DNA from: DASXRU01 sp039933315
GTDB taxonomy: Bacteria; Acidobacteriota; Blastocatellia; Pyrinomonadales; Pyrinomonadaceae
Direction of reading: 5' to 3'
DNA: 29,134 nt
Assembly (NCBI GenBank): GCA_039933315.1
Contig: JBDTOI010000037.1
Span: 1 to 29,134, forward strand
Shown one piece after another: positions 1 through 8,342 of the stretch. How positions within the stretch are numbered: position 1 is the stretch's first letter; each line of letters opens with the position of its first letter. The notes under the pieces were generated by a model that was given only the letters and a program-made list of their open reading frames with translations, did no database searches and was not told the DNA's origin. Position numbers and translations under genes: made by a program.

Positions 1-36
1 GGTCTGTCTAGGTTAGAGCAGGATAAAGTCGCAAGT

Positions 37-136
37 TTGTAGGGGCGGCACTCCGTGGCCGCCCCCGTCTCATCAAGAGCGAAAAAGGGAAGGGACAAAA
101 TTAAAGAGGGGCGGCCACGGAGTGCCGCCCCTACAA
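37..136. repeat. Family A inverted-repeat pair, copy 1
   Basis: Two nearly complementary arms, 37-65 and 107-136, face each other around a loop of about 41 bases. Each arm runs from TTGTAGGGGCGGCACTCC through CGTGGCCGCCCC or the reverse complement. Each arm is also internally near-palindromic (GGGGCGGC...GCCGCCCC), so it can fold alone or with its partner. The right arm stops 4 bases before the AAAGGAG ribosome binding site of the downstream isomerase gene. Four further pairs occur in the window. No flanking transposase is seen. Confidence 0.9.
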
Positions 137-140
137 TCTA

Positions 141-147
141 AAAGGAG
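141..147 (+). promoter_or_regulatory. Shine-Dalgarno site of the isomerase gene
   Basis: AAAGGAG lies 9 bases before the ATG at 157 and directly follows the right arm of a family A repeat. It is one of the few strong ribosome binding sites in the window and fixes the start of the isomerase gene. Confidence 0.75.
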
Positions 148-156
148 ATTGCACTA

Positions 157-639
157 ATGCCAAATCGTACCGCGGTAATTCAGACCAACAAGGGCACGAT
201 TCGTTTCGAACTTTTGGAAGCGGACGCGCCTAAAACCACCGAGAATTTCATCACCCTCGCCGAAAAAGGCTATTACGACGGAGTCATCTTCCATCGTGTG
301 ATCAAGGGCTTCATGATTCAGGGTGGAGATCCCACCGGCACTGGCCGTGGTGGCGAGTCAGCCTGGGGCGGGAAATTCAAAGACGAAATTAATCCCTCAT
401 CGGAAGTCTACAAGCGCGGATACAAGGCCGGCACGGTGGCGATGGCCAACGCGGGTCCAAATACAAACGGATCACAGTTTTTCATCATGCATTCTGATTA
501 CGGCTTGCCGCCCAGCTACAGTATTTTCGGACGCGTCACCGAGGGCCAGGATATTGTTGATGCTATTGCGACCTCGGCAACGGATCGCAACGATAAGCCT
601 ACTTCGGAAGTAAAGATGGAGAAGGTGGCGATCGAGTAG
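157..639 (+). CDS. Cyclophilin-type peptidylprolyl isomerase
   Basis: A 160-residue single-domain cyclophilin that catalyses cis-trans isomerisation of X-Pro peptide bonds. There is no signal peptide, so it should be cytoplasmic (PpiB type). The catalytic block FHRVIKGFMIQGGD spans about residues 45-58; Arg47 corresponds to the family's catalytic arginine. It is followed by the glycine-rich TGTGRGGE and by MANAGPNTNGSQFFI (96-110), the hydrophobic substrate pocket. The length matches bacterial cyclophilins, and the insert NPSSEVYKRGYKAG is typical of the single-domain bacterial type. The start is set by the AAAGGAG site. The gene converges on thiD, with a family B repeat pair between them. 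Confidence 0.95.
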   Translation: MPNRTAVIQTNKGTIRFELLEADAPKTTENFITLAEKGYYDGVIFHRVIKGFMIQGGDPTGTGRGGESAWGGKFKDEINPSSEVYKRGYKAGTVAMANAGPNTNGSQFFIMHSDYGLPPSYSIFGRVTEGQDIVDAIATSATDRNDKPTSEVKMEKVAIE

Positions 640-677
640 GGCCGGCGCAGAGCAAAGAGCAAAGGAGAAAGAAAAAG

Positions 678-767
678 AGCGGGGGTAAACCGCCCTTCCT
701 GACTGCAAGTAGACTAAGAGGCTCGTTTGAGAATACGCGCAGTTGGGAAGGGTGGTTTACCCCCGCT
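678..767. repeat. Family B inverted-repeat pair, copy 1
   Basis: The left arm 678-710 (AGCGGGGGTAAACCGCCC... ending CTGACTGCAAGT) faces an imperfect right arm at about 739-767 (CAGTTGGGAAGGGTGG... ending CCCCCGCT). The reverse complement of the left arm matches 20971-21003 at 29 of 33 positions, so this is a dispersed family. It lies between the convergent isomerase and thiD genes and could act as a bidirectional terminator. The right arm contains the TAA stop codon of thiD (757-759). Confidence 0.8.
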
Positions 768-1554
768 TCTTACTCTGCGCCAGCTGATCCGCCACAAAGC
801 GCTTGGCCGCTGCCACTGATTCCTTTAACTCTTTCCCATTCGCTAAGCCCGCGGCGATTGCAGCTGATAGTCTGCATCCCGTACCCCTCATTCCCGGTCC
901 TTCGATCCATTCCTGGCGAAAGACCGTCACCTCGCCTCCGTCGTCAAGAAGGTCAATTGCCTGCGGAGGAAGGGGAGGGTCGAGGGTTTCTTCTGCCGGC
1001 TGTCCTCCCAGGTGGCCGCCTTTTATCAAAACTGCATTCGCTCCCATCTTCCTCATATGATGAGCGGCCTGGCGCATCTCAGCCGCGTTTGATATTCGCT
1101 GTCCGGTAATGCGCTCCGCCTCCGGGATGTTCGGCGTTATCACCCTGCCTAACGGCATCAAGTCACGCAGGAGCAAAGCCCAGGCGTCATCGTCAACCAG
1201 ATCGTAGCCGGAAGTCGATGTTAACAGCGGGTCCACCACCGGCGCGGGGATCTTGGATTCGCGCACGAACTTCACTACTTCGCGCACAATTTCACTGGTG
1301 GGCAGCATGCCCGTCTTGACGCTCGCGATGCGGGTCCCTGCCAGGATTGAATGAAGCTGCTCACGCAGCACTGCCGCACTCTGATGGGCGGCGCCGAAGA
1401 AAGTGTCCGCGTTTTGAAACGTAAGTGAAGTCACAGCCGCGGCCGCGTCGCAACCGAAAGCTGTGAACGCCTGGATATCGGGTACAACGCCGGCGCCTGC
1501 CGAAGGATCGAAGCCTGCGATAGTTAATGCGACTGGGTTCACGTTATTACTCAT
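757..1554 (-). CDS. thiD: Hydroxymethylpyrimidine (phosphate) kinase
   Basis: A 265-residue ribokinase-fold enzyme that phosphorylates HMP and HMP-phosphate to HMP pyrophosphate in thiamine synthesis. Visible motifs are the N-terminal ALTIAGFDPSAGAGVVPDIQ (substrate and Gly-rich region), VKTGML near residue 80, TPNIPEAE, the phosphate-contacting VLIKGGH, and the C-terminal anion-hole signature GTGCRLSAAIAAG containing the catalytic Cys of the family. Arg follows that Cys where many homologues have Thr. Its ATG overlaps the thiE stop in an ATGA, so the two are probably translationally coupled. The last codons (…KKRG, TAA) run into the arm of a family B repeat, which supplies the stop. Confidence 0.95.
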   Translation of the reverse strand: MSNNVNPVALTIAGFDPSAGAGVVPDIQAFTAFGCDAAAAVTSLTFQNADTFFGAAHQSAAVLREQLHSILAGTRIASVKTGMLPTSEIVREVVKFVRESKIPAPVVDPLLTSTSGYDLVDDDAWALLLRDLMPLGRVITPNIPEAERITGQRISNAAEMRQAAHHMRKMGANAVLIKGGHLGGQPAEETLDPPLPPQAIDLLDDGGEVTVFRQEWIEGPGMRGTGCRLSAAIAAGLANGKELKESVAAAKRFVADQLAQSKKRG

Positions 1555-2207
1555 GGTGTCATGGCGGAGATCGCTGCCACCACCGATTTGATGGATGCCG
1601 GGTCAGCGAACAGGTTGATGGCCGCAATGCCGCTGGCCCCTGCGCGCAAACATTCCGAGGCATTGGTTAATGAAACGCCCCCCAGCGCAAGAACAGGGAA
1701 GGGGGCCACTGCCTCTGCCGCTTGCTGCAGGGCCGCCAGGCCGGCTGGTGCACCATATTCTCGCTTCGAAAGGGTTTCAAAGACAGGTCCAAACACCGCG
1801 AAGTCTGCCCCCGCTGTACTTGCCGTCCGCACTTCCGCCAGCGAATGCGTAGAGACGCCGATTAATAACTCTTCGCCAAATGTTCGACGGATTACCTCAG
1901 CCCTGATGGAGTTGGCGGCGAGATGAACGCCGTCCGCACCGGCTCCGCGCGCTATGTCGCCGCGATCGTTAACCAGTAAACGTGTTCCGCTGGCAGCGGT
2001 GATTTCAGCCGCCCGCAAGGTTAATTCGAAAAGCGTTCGCGCAGTCAGCTTTTTCTCGCGAATTTGAAACAGGCTGATGTTGTTGGCGACGGCCGCGCGA
2101 AGCGTTGTCAGGATGTCCTGGAATTCTTTACTGGCGGGGGTGGTCGTCGCCGAGGTCGCGCCGCTTGTAATCAGATAAAGGATCGGCGGTTGAATTTTGA
2201 GAGGCAT
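1551..2207 (-). CDS. thiE: Thiamine-phosphate synthase
   Basis: A 218-residue TIM-barrel protein that joins HMP pyrophosphate to thiazole phosphate, giving thiamine phosphate. Motifs in order are FQIREK (47-52, the usual Q-x-R-x-K diphosphate site), LLVNDRGDIA (77-86), GADGVHL (90-95), IGVSTHSLAEV (116-126), FGPVFETLSK (139-148) and LALGGVSLTNASECLRAGASGIAAI (173-197). The FGPVF-T-SK segment fits ThiE better than the thiazole tautomerase TenI, though TenI-like activity cannot be excluded. It overlaps thiD by 4 bases. Its first 80 bases overlap the end of the small membrane-protein gene upstream, which is unusually long for an operon overlap. Confidence 0.9.
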   Translation of the reverse strand: MPLKIQPPILYLITSGATSATTTPASKEFQDILTTLRAAVANNISLFQIREKKLTARTLFELTLRAAEITAASGTRLLVNDRGDIARGAGADGVHLAANSIRAEVIRRTFGEELLIGVSTHSLAEVRTASTAGADFAVFGPVFETLSKREYGAPAGLAALQQAAEAVAPFPVLALGGVSLTNASECLRAGASGIAAINLFADPASIKSVVAAISAMTP

Positions 2208-2523
2208 TTGACGGCGATACCTTTTTGGGCGCTGAGCCTTCCTCCAGGCTGCGCACGGTCTCGCGAAAATGGACTATTTCCCAAACGGCCATGCCGATGT
2301 TGAGAAGTCCCACGCCGGACACTGCGCCACGGACCCATCCGGAAGCCACAAAGCTCTGCAGTCCATAAAAGCCCGTTTTGCGCGCCGCTAAGACCAGGAA
2401 GTAATTATTGCTCCAGTCGCTCAGGCCGAAGACTCCCTGTGGTATCCAGGGTAAACAAGCGAGTACGATGCCGATCTCGAGGCACAGTATGATGTAGAAA
2501 ATTACCGAGAGTTTTGAAGACAT
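2128..2523 (-). CDS. Small membrane protein of unknown function
   Basis: A 131-residue protein that I do not recognise. Hydrophobic segments lie at about residues 6-25 and 63-83, followed by a hydrophilic, charged tail (about 87-131). The likely picture is two membrane spans with a soluble C-terminus. It starts 36 bases after the stop of the TPR gene and its end overlaps thiE by 80 bases, so it probably belongs to the same transcript. The overlap falls in the disordered-looking tail, so the tail may be poorly constrained. There is no clear Shine-Dalgarno site. The role is unknown; its position gives no firm link to thiamine. Confidence 0.65.
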   Translation of the reverse strand: MSSKLSVIFYIILCLEIGIVLACLPWIPQGVFGLSDWSNNYFLVLAARKTGFYGLQSFVASGWVRGAVSGVGLLNIGMAVWEIVHFRETVRSLEEGSAPKKVSPSNASQNSTADPLSDYKRRDLGDDHPRQ

Positions 2524-2559
2524 GTCAGGCTGAATTTTAAGTCAGCAATGCGATAAAGC

Positions 2560-4857
2560 CTAACGTGCGGCCGGTGTTTCCTGATTCTCAGCGCTTTTGC
2601 GAGCATGGAGCTGTTGCAACTTTTCGCTGACGCCACGGTAGGAGATGTTCACGCCGTAAACTTCGCTGAAAACCTCAATCGCCTTATCGAGGTCGCCCAT
2701 CTCCTCATAAGCTCCACCCAGGTCAAAGCGCAGGGCCTGGTATTCTTCTTCCGAGTGTCCCGGCGCTTCCAGCCCTTTCTTGAACCACATCACTGCCAGC
2801 TTGGGCAGGCCCTTCGCCAGGAAAGTGTGGCCGAGCATGTTGCAGGTTTGCAGATATCGCGACGTGCCATCCCGAGGTCGAACCAGAGCCGCCGCGATTT
2901 GAAACTCCTCCAGGGCCTCATCCTGCATGTAGAGGTCCTTGTAGGCCAGGCCAAGGTTGAAATGAGTTTCATAATCAGCTTCGGTAGCCCGTGGCCCTTC
3001 TTCTTCGGCAGCGGTGCGAAACTCGTCGAGTATTTCTGCGAACGCCGGGTGAATGGGCGCTGCCGGTTCGGTGGCGCGCGGGGTCACAGTTTTCTTAGTT
3101 TCGACCGGAGGGGCCGGAGGGGGTTCCGGCTCTTTTGCCGGCGTCTGAAAGGCAGCCGCAGGTGCTTCCGGAACGGGAAGGGGAAGGTTCTTTAACTGTT
3201 CGCGGCGCGCCTCAATGTCGGCGCTCGGACCAAACTGCTTCTGCAGCAAGTCGAGTGTGTCCAGGGCAATGTCGGCATAGCCCTGGTTAATATAGAAGTC
3301 AACGCTTTCCAACTCCTGGCGCAATTCGGTTTGGTGAGGAGGCTTCGCCCCTTTCCTGGCACTCTGATCAGATGGTATTTCGGCGGCGACGACGCTTTCA
3401 AAATCAATTTCCTGAAAGCCCTGGGAATCGACCTCACCTTCGTCTGATGGCGCCGTCAGCCCCTCGTCGGGAGTGGCCCACGGTTGCTCGAGATCAGCGA
3501 AGGACGAGCTCTCATCCGTCGCCGGCTCTGCCTCGGCGACGGTATTCCACTCAAATGTTTCCACCAGGGGCGCAGGAGCAACAGGTACCGGGCTCTGGCT
3601 TATCTCTTCGCTGCTGATTTGGAAATTATCGAAAGTAGGAACTTCGTCAGGGTGAAAAGCGGGCCGCGCTTCGTCGGTGCTCTCTTCCAACGCCCCACCC
3701 AATTCCTGCAGTCTGGCGAAGTACTCCGGCTGATCCGGAACAATGCGTGTCAATTGCGTCAGCGCGTATCGTTCGTCCTCCACCAGTTCCGCGGCCTGCG
3801 AGGCCTCCAACAGACGCTCGAGCGTCGCCTGAAGCTTCTCCATGTCGCGCTGCCACCAGTGGACCCTCACCAGCAACCGCAGCGCCTGTACATGTTCGGG
3901 ATCACGCGCCAGCGCTTCGTTAACCAGCTCCAGCAATGCATTCTCTTCGCGACTCGCCAGCATCTGTTCAGTGATGCGGGCCACCACGCTGACGGCTGAG
4001 TCCAGGTCGTCAATCTTCAGATACAGATGGGCCACGTCGACGAAGCGCAGGTAGGTGGATGGGTCCTTGGCAATAAGGTTGGCGGTAGCGCGCGCAGCCC
4101 CGGGAGCGTCTTCGGCAGCCAGATAAGCGCGAGCGAGGACGTCCAGCAGAGCAATCTCGTCGGGGGATTCGGCTACGGCTCGTTCAATAATTTCGGCGGC
4201 TTCGTCCGCAGTCCCCTGGGCCGCATGGGCGGCGAGAATTCCATTCAGGATGGTTTTATCCTGAGGGTTAATCTCCAGTGCCCGCGAGTATGCTTCCACG
4301 GCGCGATCGGTTTGCCCGCGCGCGAGCAAGTGCTCACCCGCTACGACGAACGCGTCAGCGGCTTCGGGCTTCACGCCTTCGTTCAAGTAGCCTTCGCCCA
4401 GCTTGATACGAACGTCGGTATTCTCGGGATCGAGGTCGGCAATCTTCCGCAGGACTTCCAGGGCCTTGCGCGACTCGCCGGCCCGGGTCCAGGATTCAGC
4501 CACGACCATATATTGAGCACGCGCTTCCACCACCAGCCCCTGCAGGCCGTACAGTGTGGCCAGTTTTTCGGCTATCACCGGGTCGCCGGGTTGCAGCCGG
4601 TCAACCTTCTTGTACATGGCGATGGCTTTGAGGGAAAAGTCCTCTTCGCGATAGTGCTCAGCGATGCGCAGGAAACAAGCGATCGCTTCCTCCTTGTTGC
4701 CGACGCGCACGTAAAGATCACCGAGCATGTTCAGCGCGGTGAGATCCTGGAAGTCGTTAGCGACCAGCTGCTCGTACTCTTTGATGGCCGCGGGAATCTT
4801 CCCCAGCGAAAGGTACTTTTCAGCTGATCGCACTACCTTTGCTTTGTCGAATAGCAT
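2560..4857 (-). CDS. Large TPR-repeat protein
   Basis: A 765-residue protein without signal peptide or membrane segment. The first part (about 1-385) is a run of tetratricopeptide helices, for example KIPAAIKEYEQLVANDFQD, DRAVEAYSRALEINPQD and EEAIACFLRIAEHY. An acidic, low-complexity linker (about 390-500) follows, then a short helical block (about 510-545) and a Pro/Ala-rich linker (about 550-605). A second TPR block (about 625-760) contains HFNLGLAYKDLYMQDEALEEF and DLDKAIEVFSEVYG. TPR proteins are protein-interaction scaffolds. This arrangement resembles scaffold proteins seen near motility or envelope genes, but no specific partner can be named. It is the first gene of the run TPR, membrane protein, thiE, thiD. 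Confidence 0.85.
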   Translation of the reverse strand: MLFDKAKVVRSAEKYLSLGKIPAAIKEYEQLVANDFQDLTALNMLGDLYVRVGNKEEAIACFLRIAEHYREEDFSLKAIAMYKKVDRLQPGDPVIAEKLATLYGLQGLVVEARAQYMVVAESWTRAGESRKALEVLRKIADLDPENTDVRIKLGEGYLNEGVKPEAADAFVVAGEHLLARGQTDRAVEAYSRALEINPQDKTILNGILAAHAAQGTADEAAEIIERAVAESPDEIALLDVLARAYLAAEDAPGAARATANLIAKDPSTYLRFVDVAHLYLKIDDLDSAVSVVARITEQMLASREENALLELVNEALARDPEHVQALRLLVRVHWWQRDMEKLQATLERLLEASQAAELVEDERYALTQLTRIVPDQPEYFARLQELGGALEESTDEARPAFHPDEVPTFDNFQISSEEISQSPVPVAPAPLVETFEWNTVAEAEPATDESSSFADLEQPWATPDEGLTAPSDEGEVDSQGFQEIDFESVVAAEIPSDQSARKGAKPPHQTELRQELESVDFYINQGYADIALDTLDLLQKQFGPSADIEARREQLKNLPLPVPEAPAAAFQTPAKEPEPPPAPPVETKKTVTPRATEPAAPIHPAFAEILDEFRTAAEEEGPRATEADYETHFNLGLAYKDLYMQDEALEEFQIAAALVRPRDGTSRYLQTCNMLGHTFLAKGLPKLAVMWFKKGLEAPGHSEEEYQALRFDLGGAYEEMGDLDKAIEVFSEVYGVNISYRGVSEKLQQLHARKSAENQETPAAR

Positions 4858-4982
4858 GCTTGAGTCGTCAGTTATTCAGGAGAAGGCAGCAATATCCGCC
4901 GGGTGGGTGTCGCGTCTAACACGACATAGGGGAACATAAGAATAAGCATGCGAAGGGCCTCTGGACGAGGTGCTGAACACGT

Positions 4983-5012
4983 ACGCTAACATGCGTAAAG
5001 AGCGAGTGTCAA
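4983..5012 (-). promoter_or_regulatory. Possible sigma-70 promoter of the TPR-thi operon
   Basis: On the minus strand a perfect TTGACA (5012-5007) is followed after 18 bases by TAGCGT (4988-4983), which keeps the TA...T of a -10 box. Transcription would start near 4976, about 120 bases before the TPR start codon. The surrounding 249-base gap (4858-5106) shows no other feature and, unlike most gaps here, no inverted repeat that I could find. Confidence 0.4.
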
Positions 5013-5106
5013 CGGCCTGTTATTTACACTTTCTTTATCCAAACTCACCTGACAAAAAGTACTCTCCGCGAATACTCGCAATCAGTCGCGGCTTCACAAT
5101 TCGACC

Positions 5107-7407
5107 CTAGGTACGAGAACGAGAAAGAAGATACAACCCCAGGACACCAAAGATCGAGACCGGAGCCCACGCCGCAACCGTGGGTGGGAGAAATCCATTT
5201 GCCCCCAACTGCTGAAACCCAGAAATCATTCCCAGGAACACCAGACTAATCCCAATGGCTGAAGCCAGGGCTGTAAACGTGCCTCTACGGCCAAAACTAA
5301 AGGCCAATGGGATGCCCACCAGCGCCATCACCAGCGAGCCATAAGGCTCGGCGCGCTTGCGTGCCAGCGCCACGGTCAGGTTCGCGGAATTAACTCCCTG
5401 CTGTTTGATCTGAGACACGTAACTCCGCAGCTGCTCGTAGTTCAAATACGATGACTTCACCAGGGAAGGCTTAAAGAGATCCGGCGAAATAGATTCAGAT
5501 AGATCGACGTAGTCGTGATGAGCGACCCTCGCAGAAACGGCGTCCACTTCATCCACCACCTCTATGCGCATCCTGCCGTCTGCGGTCCAGGTGCCAATCT
5601 TCCCCAGCAGGATTCGCTGCACATGCACGTTTTCTGGATCAAACTGATAGATCTGCGGGTTGACCAGGGCCCCTGTATCTTCGTCGTACTCGTAGGCGTA
5701 GATTGTGTGACCCGCGGCCGTAGTCAGCCATTGCCGTCCCAGCGGCTCAGCCGTCTTGGCGGCTCCCGCCCGTAACTGAGCTTTGAGCGCGTCCTGCCGC
5801 TGGTTCGCCCGGGGCATGATTCGCTCTTGCACGAACCAGACTCCCCCAGCGATCGCAGCAGCGAAGAACAACCCCGGCAGCGCCAGGCGGTAAACACTTT
5901 GGCCGGCGGCCCACCAGGCAACGGCTTCGCTGCGCTTCACAGCCAGCGCATAAGTTGCCAGCGAGGCGATCAGCACACACGCCGGAGCGAGTGAGATACT
6001 AATGAGGGGGAAGAGCGCGACCAGATATCGAATTACGATGCCGCTGCCTACGCTCTTGTTAGCTGTAATGCGCCAGACGTCGAACAGAGTAAAAATATAA
6101 ACGAGCGCCAGCAGGGCAAGAAATACTGTGGCGAAGCTGGCGAAGAGGCCCCGCAGCAGGCTCGTGTCGAGCAAACGTAGAAAGGAACCGCGCAGACCAC
6201 GAGAAAAGCGACTGGAAACGGATCCTCGTTCCGGCCTCTCTTTTCTAACTGCCTGCCGCCTTCTGAACCAGTTAAAGCCAGGCCTCTCGCTGGTAAATAA
6301 TAGCCAGACCCCAAGGAGCAGCACTAAGAAGGTGGCCAGCCACATGCCGACGAGCGGCCGGAGGTGGCCGCCACGAACCATTTGCTCGCCCGCCAGTGAC
6401 AGCAGGTAGTAGAAGGTCATTGCGACGACGGAGAGCAGCATGCCGAAGCCACGCCCGCCGCGCTTCACTCGCAATCCCAACCCTGCGCCCAGCAAAGCGA
6501 GAAGAATGGGGGCCGCGGCCAGCACAATTCTCCGGTGCATAACAATTGAGGCTCGCAGGCCGTCGGCTCCCCCGGTCGCGCGCGCGCGTTGCACCAGGGC
6601 CGGCCAGCTCATCTCCTCCGGATCAAGGGCGGCCCCCTGCATCGTATTGAAGAGAGTATTTCTACGCAGTGTCAGCAGGCTCAACTCGCGTCTCAATTGG
6701 CCCGAACGGTTCAAAGAGATTTGCGCCGCTCGCTCGCTGGTTTGCGCGGGCATATCGACTGCGACCGTATCGCTCAGGACAATCTCGGAATGCTGCGAGG
6801 ACAAATCGATGCGCCCGGTGCGGGCTGTAAGAATGTTAACGCGACCGTTTCGATCCTGAGAGTAAATGAATATGCGGCCCCACTGGCCGTTCACCTTGTC
6901 CTCATCACGCACATAGATCGTGCTGCCCGGTATCTCAGTGTTGAAGACTCGCGCGTCTACCGGCGAGTTCAGCTTGTAGAGAGCCGCGCTGAGGGCCGCC
7001 TGTTTCAACGCGCGCACCGAGCGGGGGGTCAGCGTCGTGGCCACCCAGGCCATGAGGGCGGCAAGGACAAGACTGATTAGCAACACCGACCGCAGTACAT
7101 TCCACGTGCCGACCCCGGCGGCACGGAGCGCCACCAGCTCTGAGTCAGAACCCATACGGCTGAAACCGATGAGCGTGCCCGCCAGCATGGCCATCGGCAC
7201 AGTAAAAAGGAGTACGGAGGGCATCAGATGCAACTCAATCTCGAGCACCGCGAGCAGGGGAATCTGCGCATCGAGAAACGGATCGGCAAAGCGATCGGCC
7301 TGCTGGGCGAACAAAACAACAGTGAGGAGGACCAGCGACAGGAGGGCATAGGGCACCACCGCCCTCATGACGTACCAGTCTACTAATATGCTGCTTCGTC
7401 TCCGCAA
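5107..7407 (-). CDS. Fused LptF-LptG family permease
   Basis: A 766-residue protein with two complete YjgP/YjgQ (LptF/LptG) permease halves in tandem, about residues 1-378 and 410-766, joined by an Arg-rich linker (about 381-407). In the Lpt system LptF and LptG form the inner-membrane channel which, with the ATPase LptB, extracts lipopolysaccharide toward LptC and LptA. Each half has membrane helices flanking a periplasmic beta-jellyroll (about 145-245 and 560-660). The cytoplasmic coupling segment is visible as SRMGSDSELVALRAAGVG (83-100) and, in the second half, KRSEAVAWWAAGQS. The TTG start is chosen because the family's N-terminal I-x-D-x-Y-x-x-R segment (residues 7-15) precedes the first ATG (codon 14), and no other start codon lies between TTG and the upstream stop. 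A family F repeat lies in the divergent gap upstream. Confidence 0.88.
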   Translation of the reverse strand: MRRRSSILVDWYVMRAVVPYALLSLVLLTVVLFAQQADRFADPFLDAQIPLLAVLEIELHLMPSVLLFTVPMAMLAGTLIGFSRMGSDSELVALRAAGVGTWNVLRSVLLISLVLAALMAWVATTLTPRSVRALKQAALSAALYKLNSPVDARVFNTEIPGSTIYVRDEDKVNGQWGRIFIYSQDRNGRVNILTARTGRIDLSSQHSEIVLSDTVAVDMPAQTSERAAQISLNRSGQLRRELSLLTLRRNTLFNTMQGAALDPEEMSWPALVQRARATGGADGLRASIVMHRRIVLAAAPILLALLGAGLGLRVKRGGRGFGMLLSVVAMTFYYLLSLAGEQMVRGGHLRPLVGMWLATFLVLLLGVWLLFTSERPGFNWFRRRQAVRKERPERGSVSSRFSRGLRGSFLRLLDTSLLRGLFASFATVFLALLALVYIFTLFDVWRITANKSVGSGIVIRYLVALFPLISISLAPACVLIASLATYALAVKRSEAVAWWAAGQSVYRLALPGLFFAAAIAGGVWFVQERIMPRANQRQDALKAQLRAGAAKTAEPLGRQWLTTAAGHTIYAYEYDEDTGALVNPQIYQFDPENVHVQRILLGKIGTWTADGRMRIEVVDEVDAVSARVAHHDYVDLSESISPDLFKPSLVKSSYLNYEQLRSYVSQIKQQGVNSANLTVALARKRAEPYGSLVMALVGIPLAFSFGRRGTFTALASAIGISLVFLGMISGFQQLGANGFLPPTVAAWAPVSIFGVLGLYLLSRSRT

Positions 7408-7470
7408 ATGTGCCCCCGAAACCGATCTTTGATGATTCTACGATGATGTTAATGAATTCCGCGATCACTC

Positions 7471-7501
7471 TATAGGCCCTGTAGGACTTATTGGACCTAT
7501 A
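7471..7501 (+). repeat. Family F repeat, copy 1
   Basis: TATAGGCCCTGTAGGACTTA followed by TTGGACCTATA. It nearly repeats 10747-10776. It lies between the divergent permease and exonuclease genes, ending 16 bases before the exonuclease ATG. The AGGWCYTAT-like units are partly palindromic. Its position could indicate a regulatory role, but no convincing -35/-10 pair was found. Confidence 0.7.
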
Positions 7502-7517
7502 CTAGTCTAATCGCTTT

Positions 7518-8342
7518 ATGATTGTTCATTTGATTGACGGCACCTACGAGCTTTTTCGCCACTTCTACGGCGGGCGGCGGTTTAAGAAGACCGACCCGCC
7601 CTTCGGTGCGGTGGCGGGTGTACTTCGTGGCGTGGTCCAGCTCCTCGAGGACGGGGCAACGCATATTGGAGTCGCGACCGATCACATTATTGAGTCGTTC
7701 CGCAATCGCCTGTGGCCGGGATACAAAACCGGCGCAGGCATTGAGCCAGTCCTGCGCGCGCAGTTTCAGCCACTGGAGGACGCTCTGGCCGCGATGGGCG
7801 TGGTCGTTTGGCCAATGATTGAACTGGAAGCCGACGACGCGCTCGCTTCCGCGGCCCACCTGGCGGCCCGGAGTAAGCTCGTGCAGAAGGTATGTATCTG
7901 GACACCTGACAAAGATCTCGCGCAGTGTGTCGTCGGCGAAAGGGTAGTGCAAGTGGATGGGAGACGGGGATTGATTCGCGACGCGGATGCTATTCGGGCA
8001 AAGTATGGGGTGGCGCCGGCGTACATACCGGACTACCTTGCCCTGGTGGGTGATGCAGCCGATGGCTATCCGGGAATTCCGGGCTTAGGTTCCAGGACGG
8101 CCGCGACGCTGATCAACCGTCACGGTCACATCGAACAGTTTCCCGGTAATGTCCTGGGTAAGAATCTTGAGCTCGCATTGCTCTTCAAGGACCTCGCCAC
8201 TCTCAGAATCGATGAGCCGCTCTTCCGGAATGTGAATCAACTTCGCTGGCGAGGAGCCACACCGTCCTTCGCTTCAGTCGCAAAAAAAATCGACGACGCC
8301 CGCCTGGCAAAACGAGTAACAGATCTTGCGAAGAAATTGTAG
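7518..8342 (+). CDS. Stand-alone 5'-3' exonuclease / flap endonuclease
   Basis: A 274-residue protein matching the N-terminal 5'-nuclease domain of DNA polymerase I, without a polymerase domain (like E. coli Xni or Bacillus YpcP). It should remove RNA primers or 5' flaps using two metal ions. Metal-binding acidic residues are visible at Asp7 (HLIDGTYELFRHF), ELEADDALA (102-110) and TPDKDLAQCV (129-138). The helix-3-turn-helix DNA-binding motif is PDYLALVGDAADGYPGIPGLG (171-191). WPGYKTG (66-72) is the conserved arch segment (usually R-x-x-x-x-x-Y-K). No strong ribosome binding site precedes the ATG. The TAG stop is the TTGTAG of a family A repeat arm, so the last Leu and the stop come from the repeat. 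Confidence 0.9.
   Translation: MIVHLIDGTYELFRHFYGGRRFKKTDPPFGAVAGVLRGVVQLLEDGATHIGVATDHIIESFRNRLWPGYKTGAGIEPVLRAQFQPLEDALAAMGVVVWPMIELEADDALASAAHLAARSKLVQKVCIWTPDKDLAQCVVGERVVQVDGRRGLIRDADAIRAKYGVAPAYIPDYLALVGDAADGYPGIPGLGSRTAATLINRHGHIEQFPGNVLGKNLELALLFKDLATLRIDEPLFRNVNQLRWRGATPSFASVAKKIDDARLAKRVTDLAKKL

Noticed and set aside
4027..4827. A 266-codon plus-strand open frame
   Set aside because: It lies entirely antisense to the TPR gene, has no recognisable domain and mirrors the high-GC codon bias of the real gene.
7498..7503. TATACT as a -10 box for the exonuclease, within or beside the family F repeat
   Set aside because: No acceptable -35 hexamer lies 16-18 bases upstream, and the second family F copy lacks the TATACT extension.
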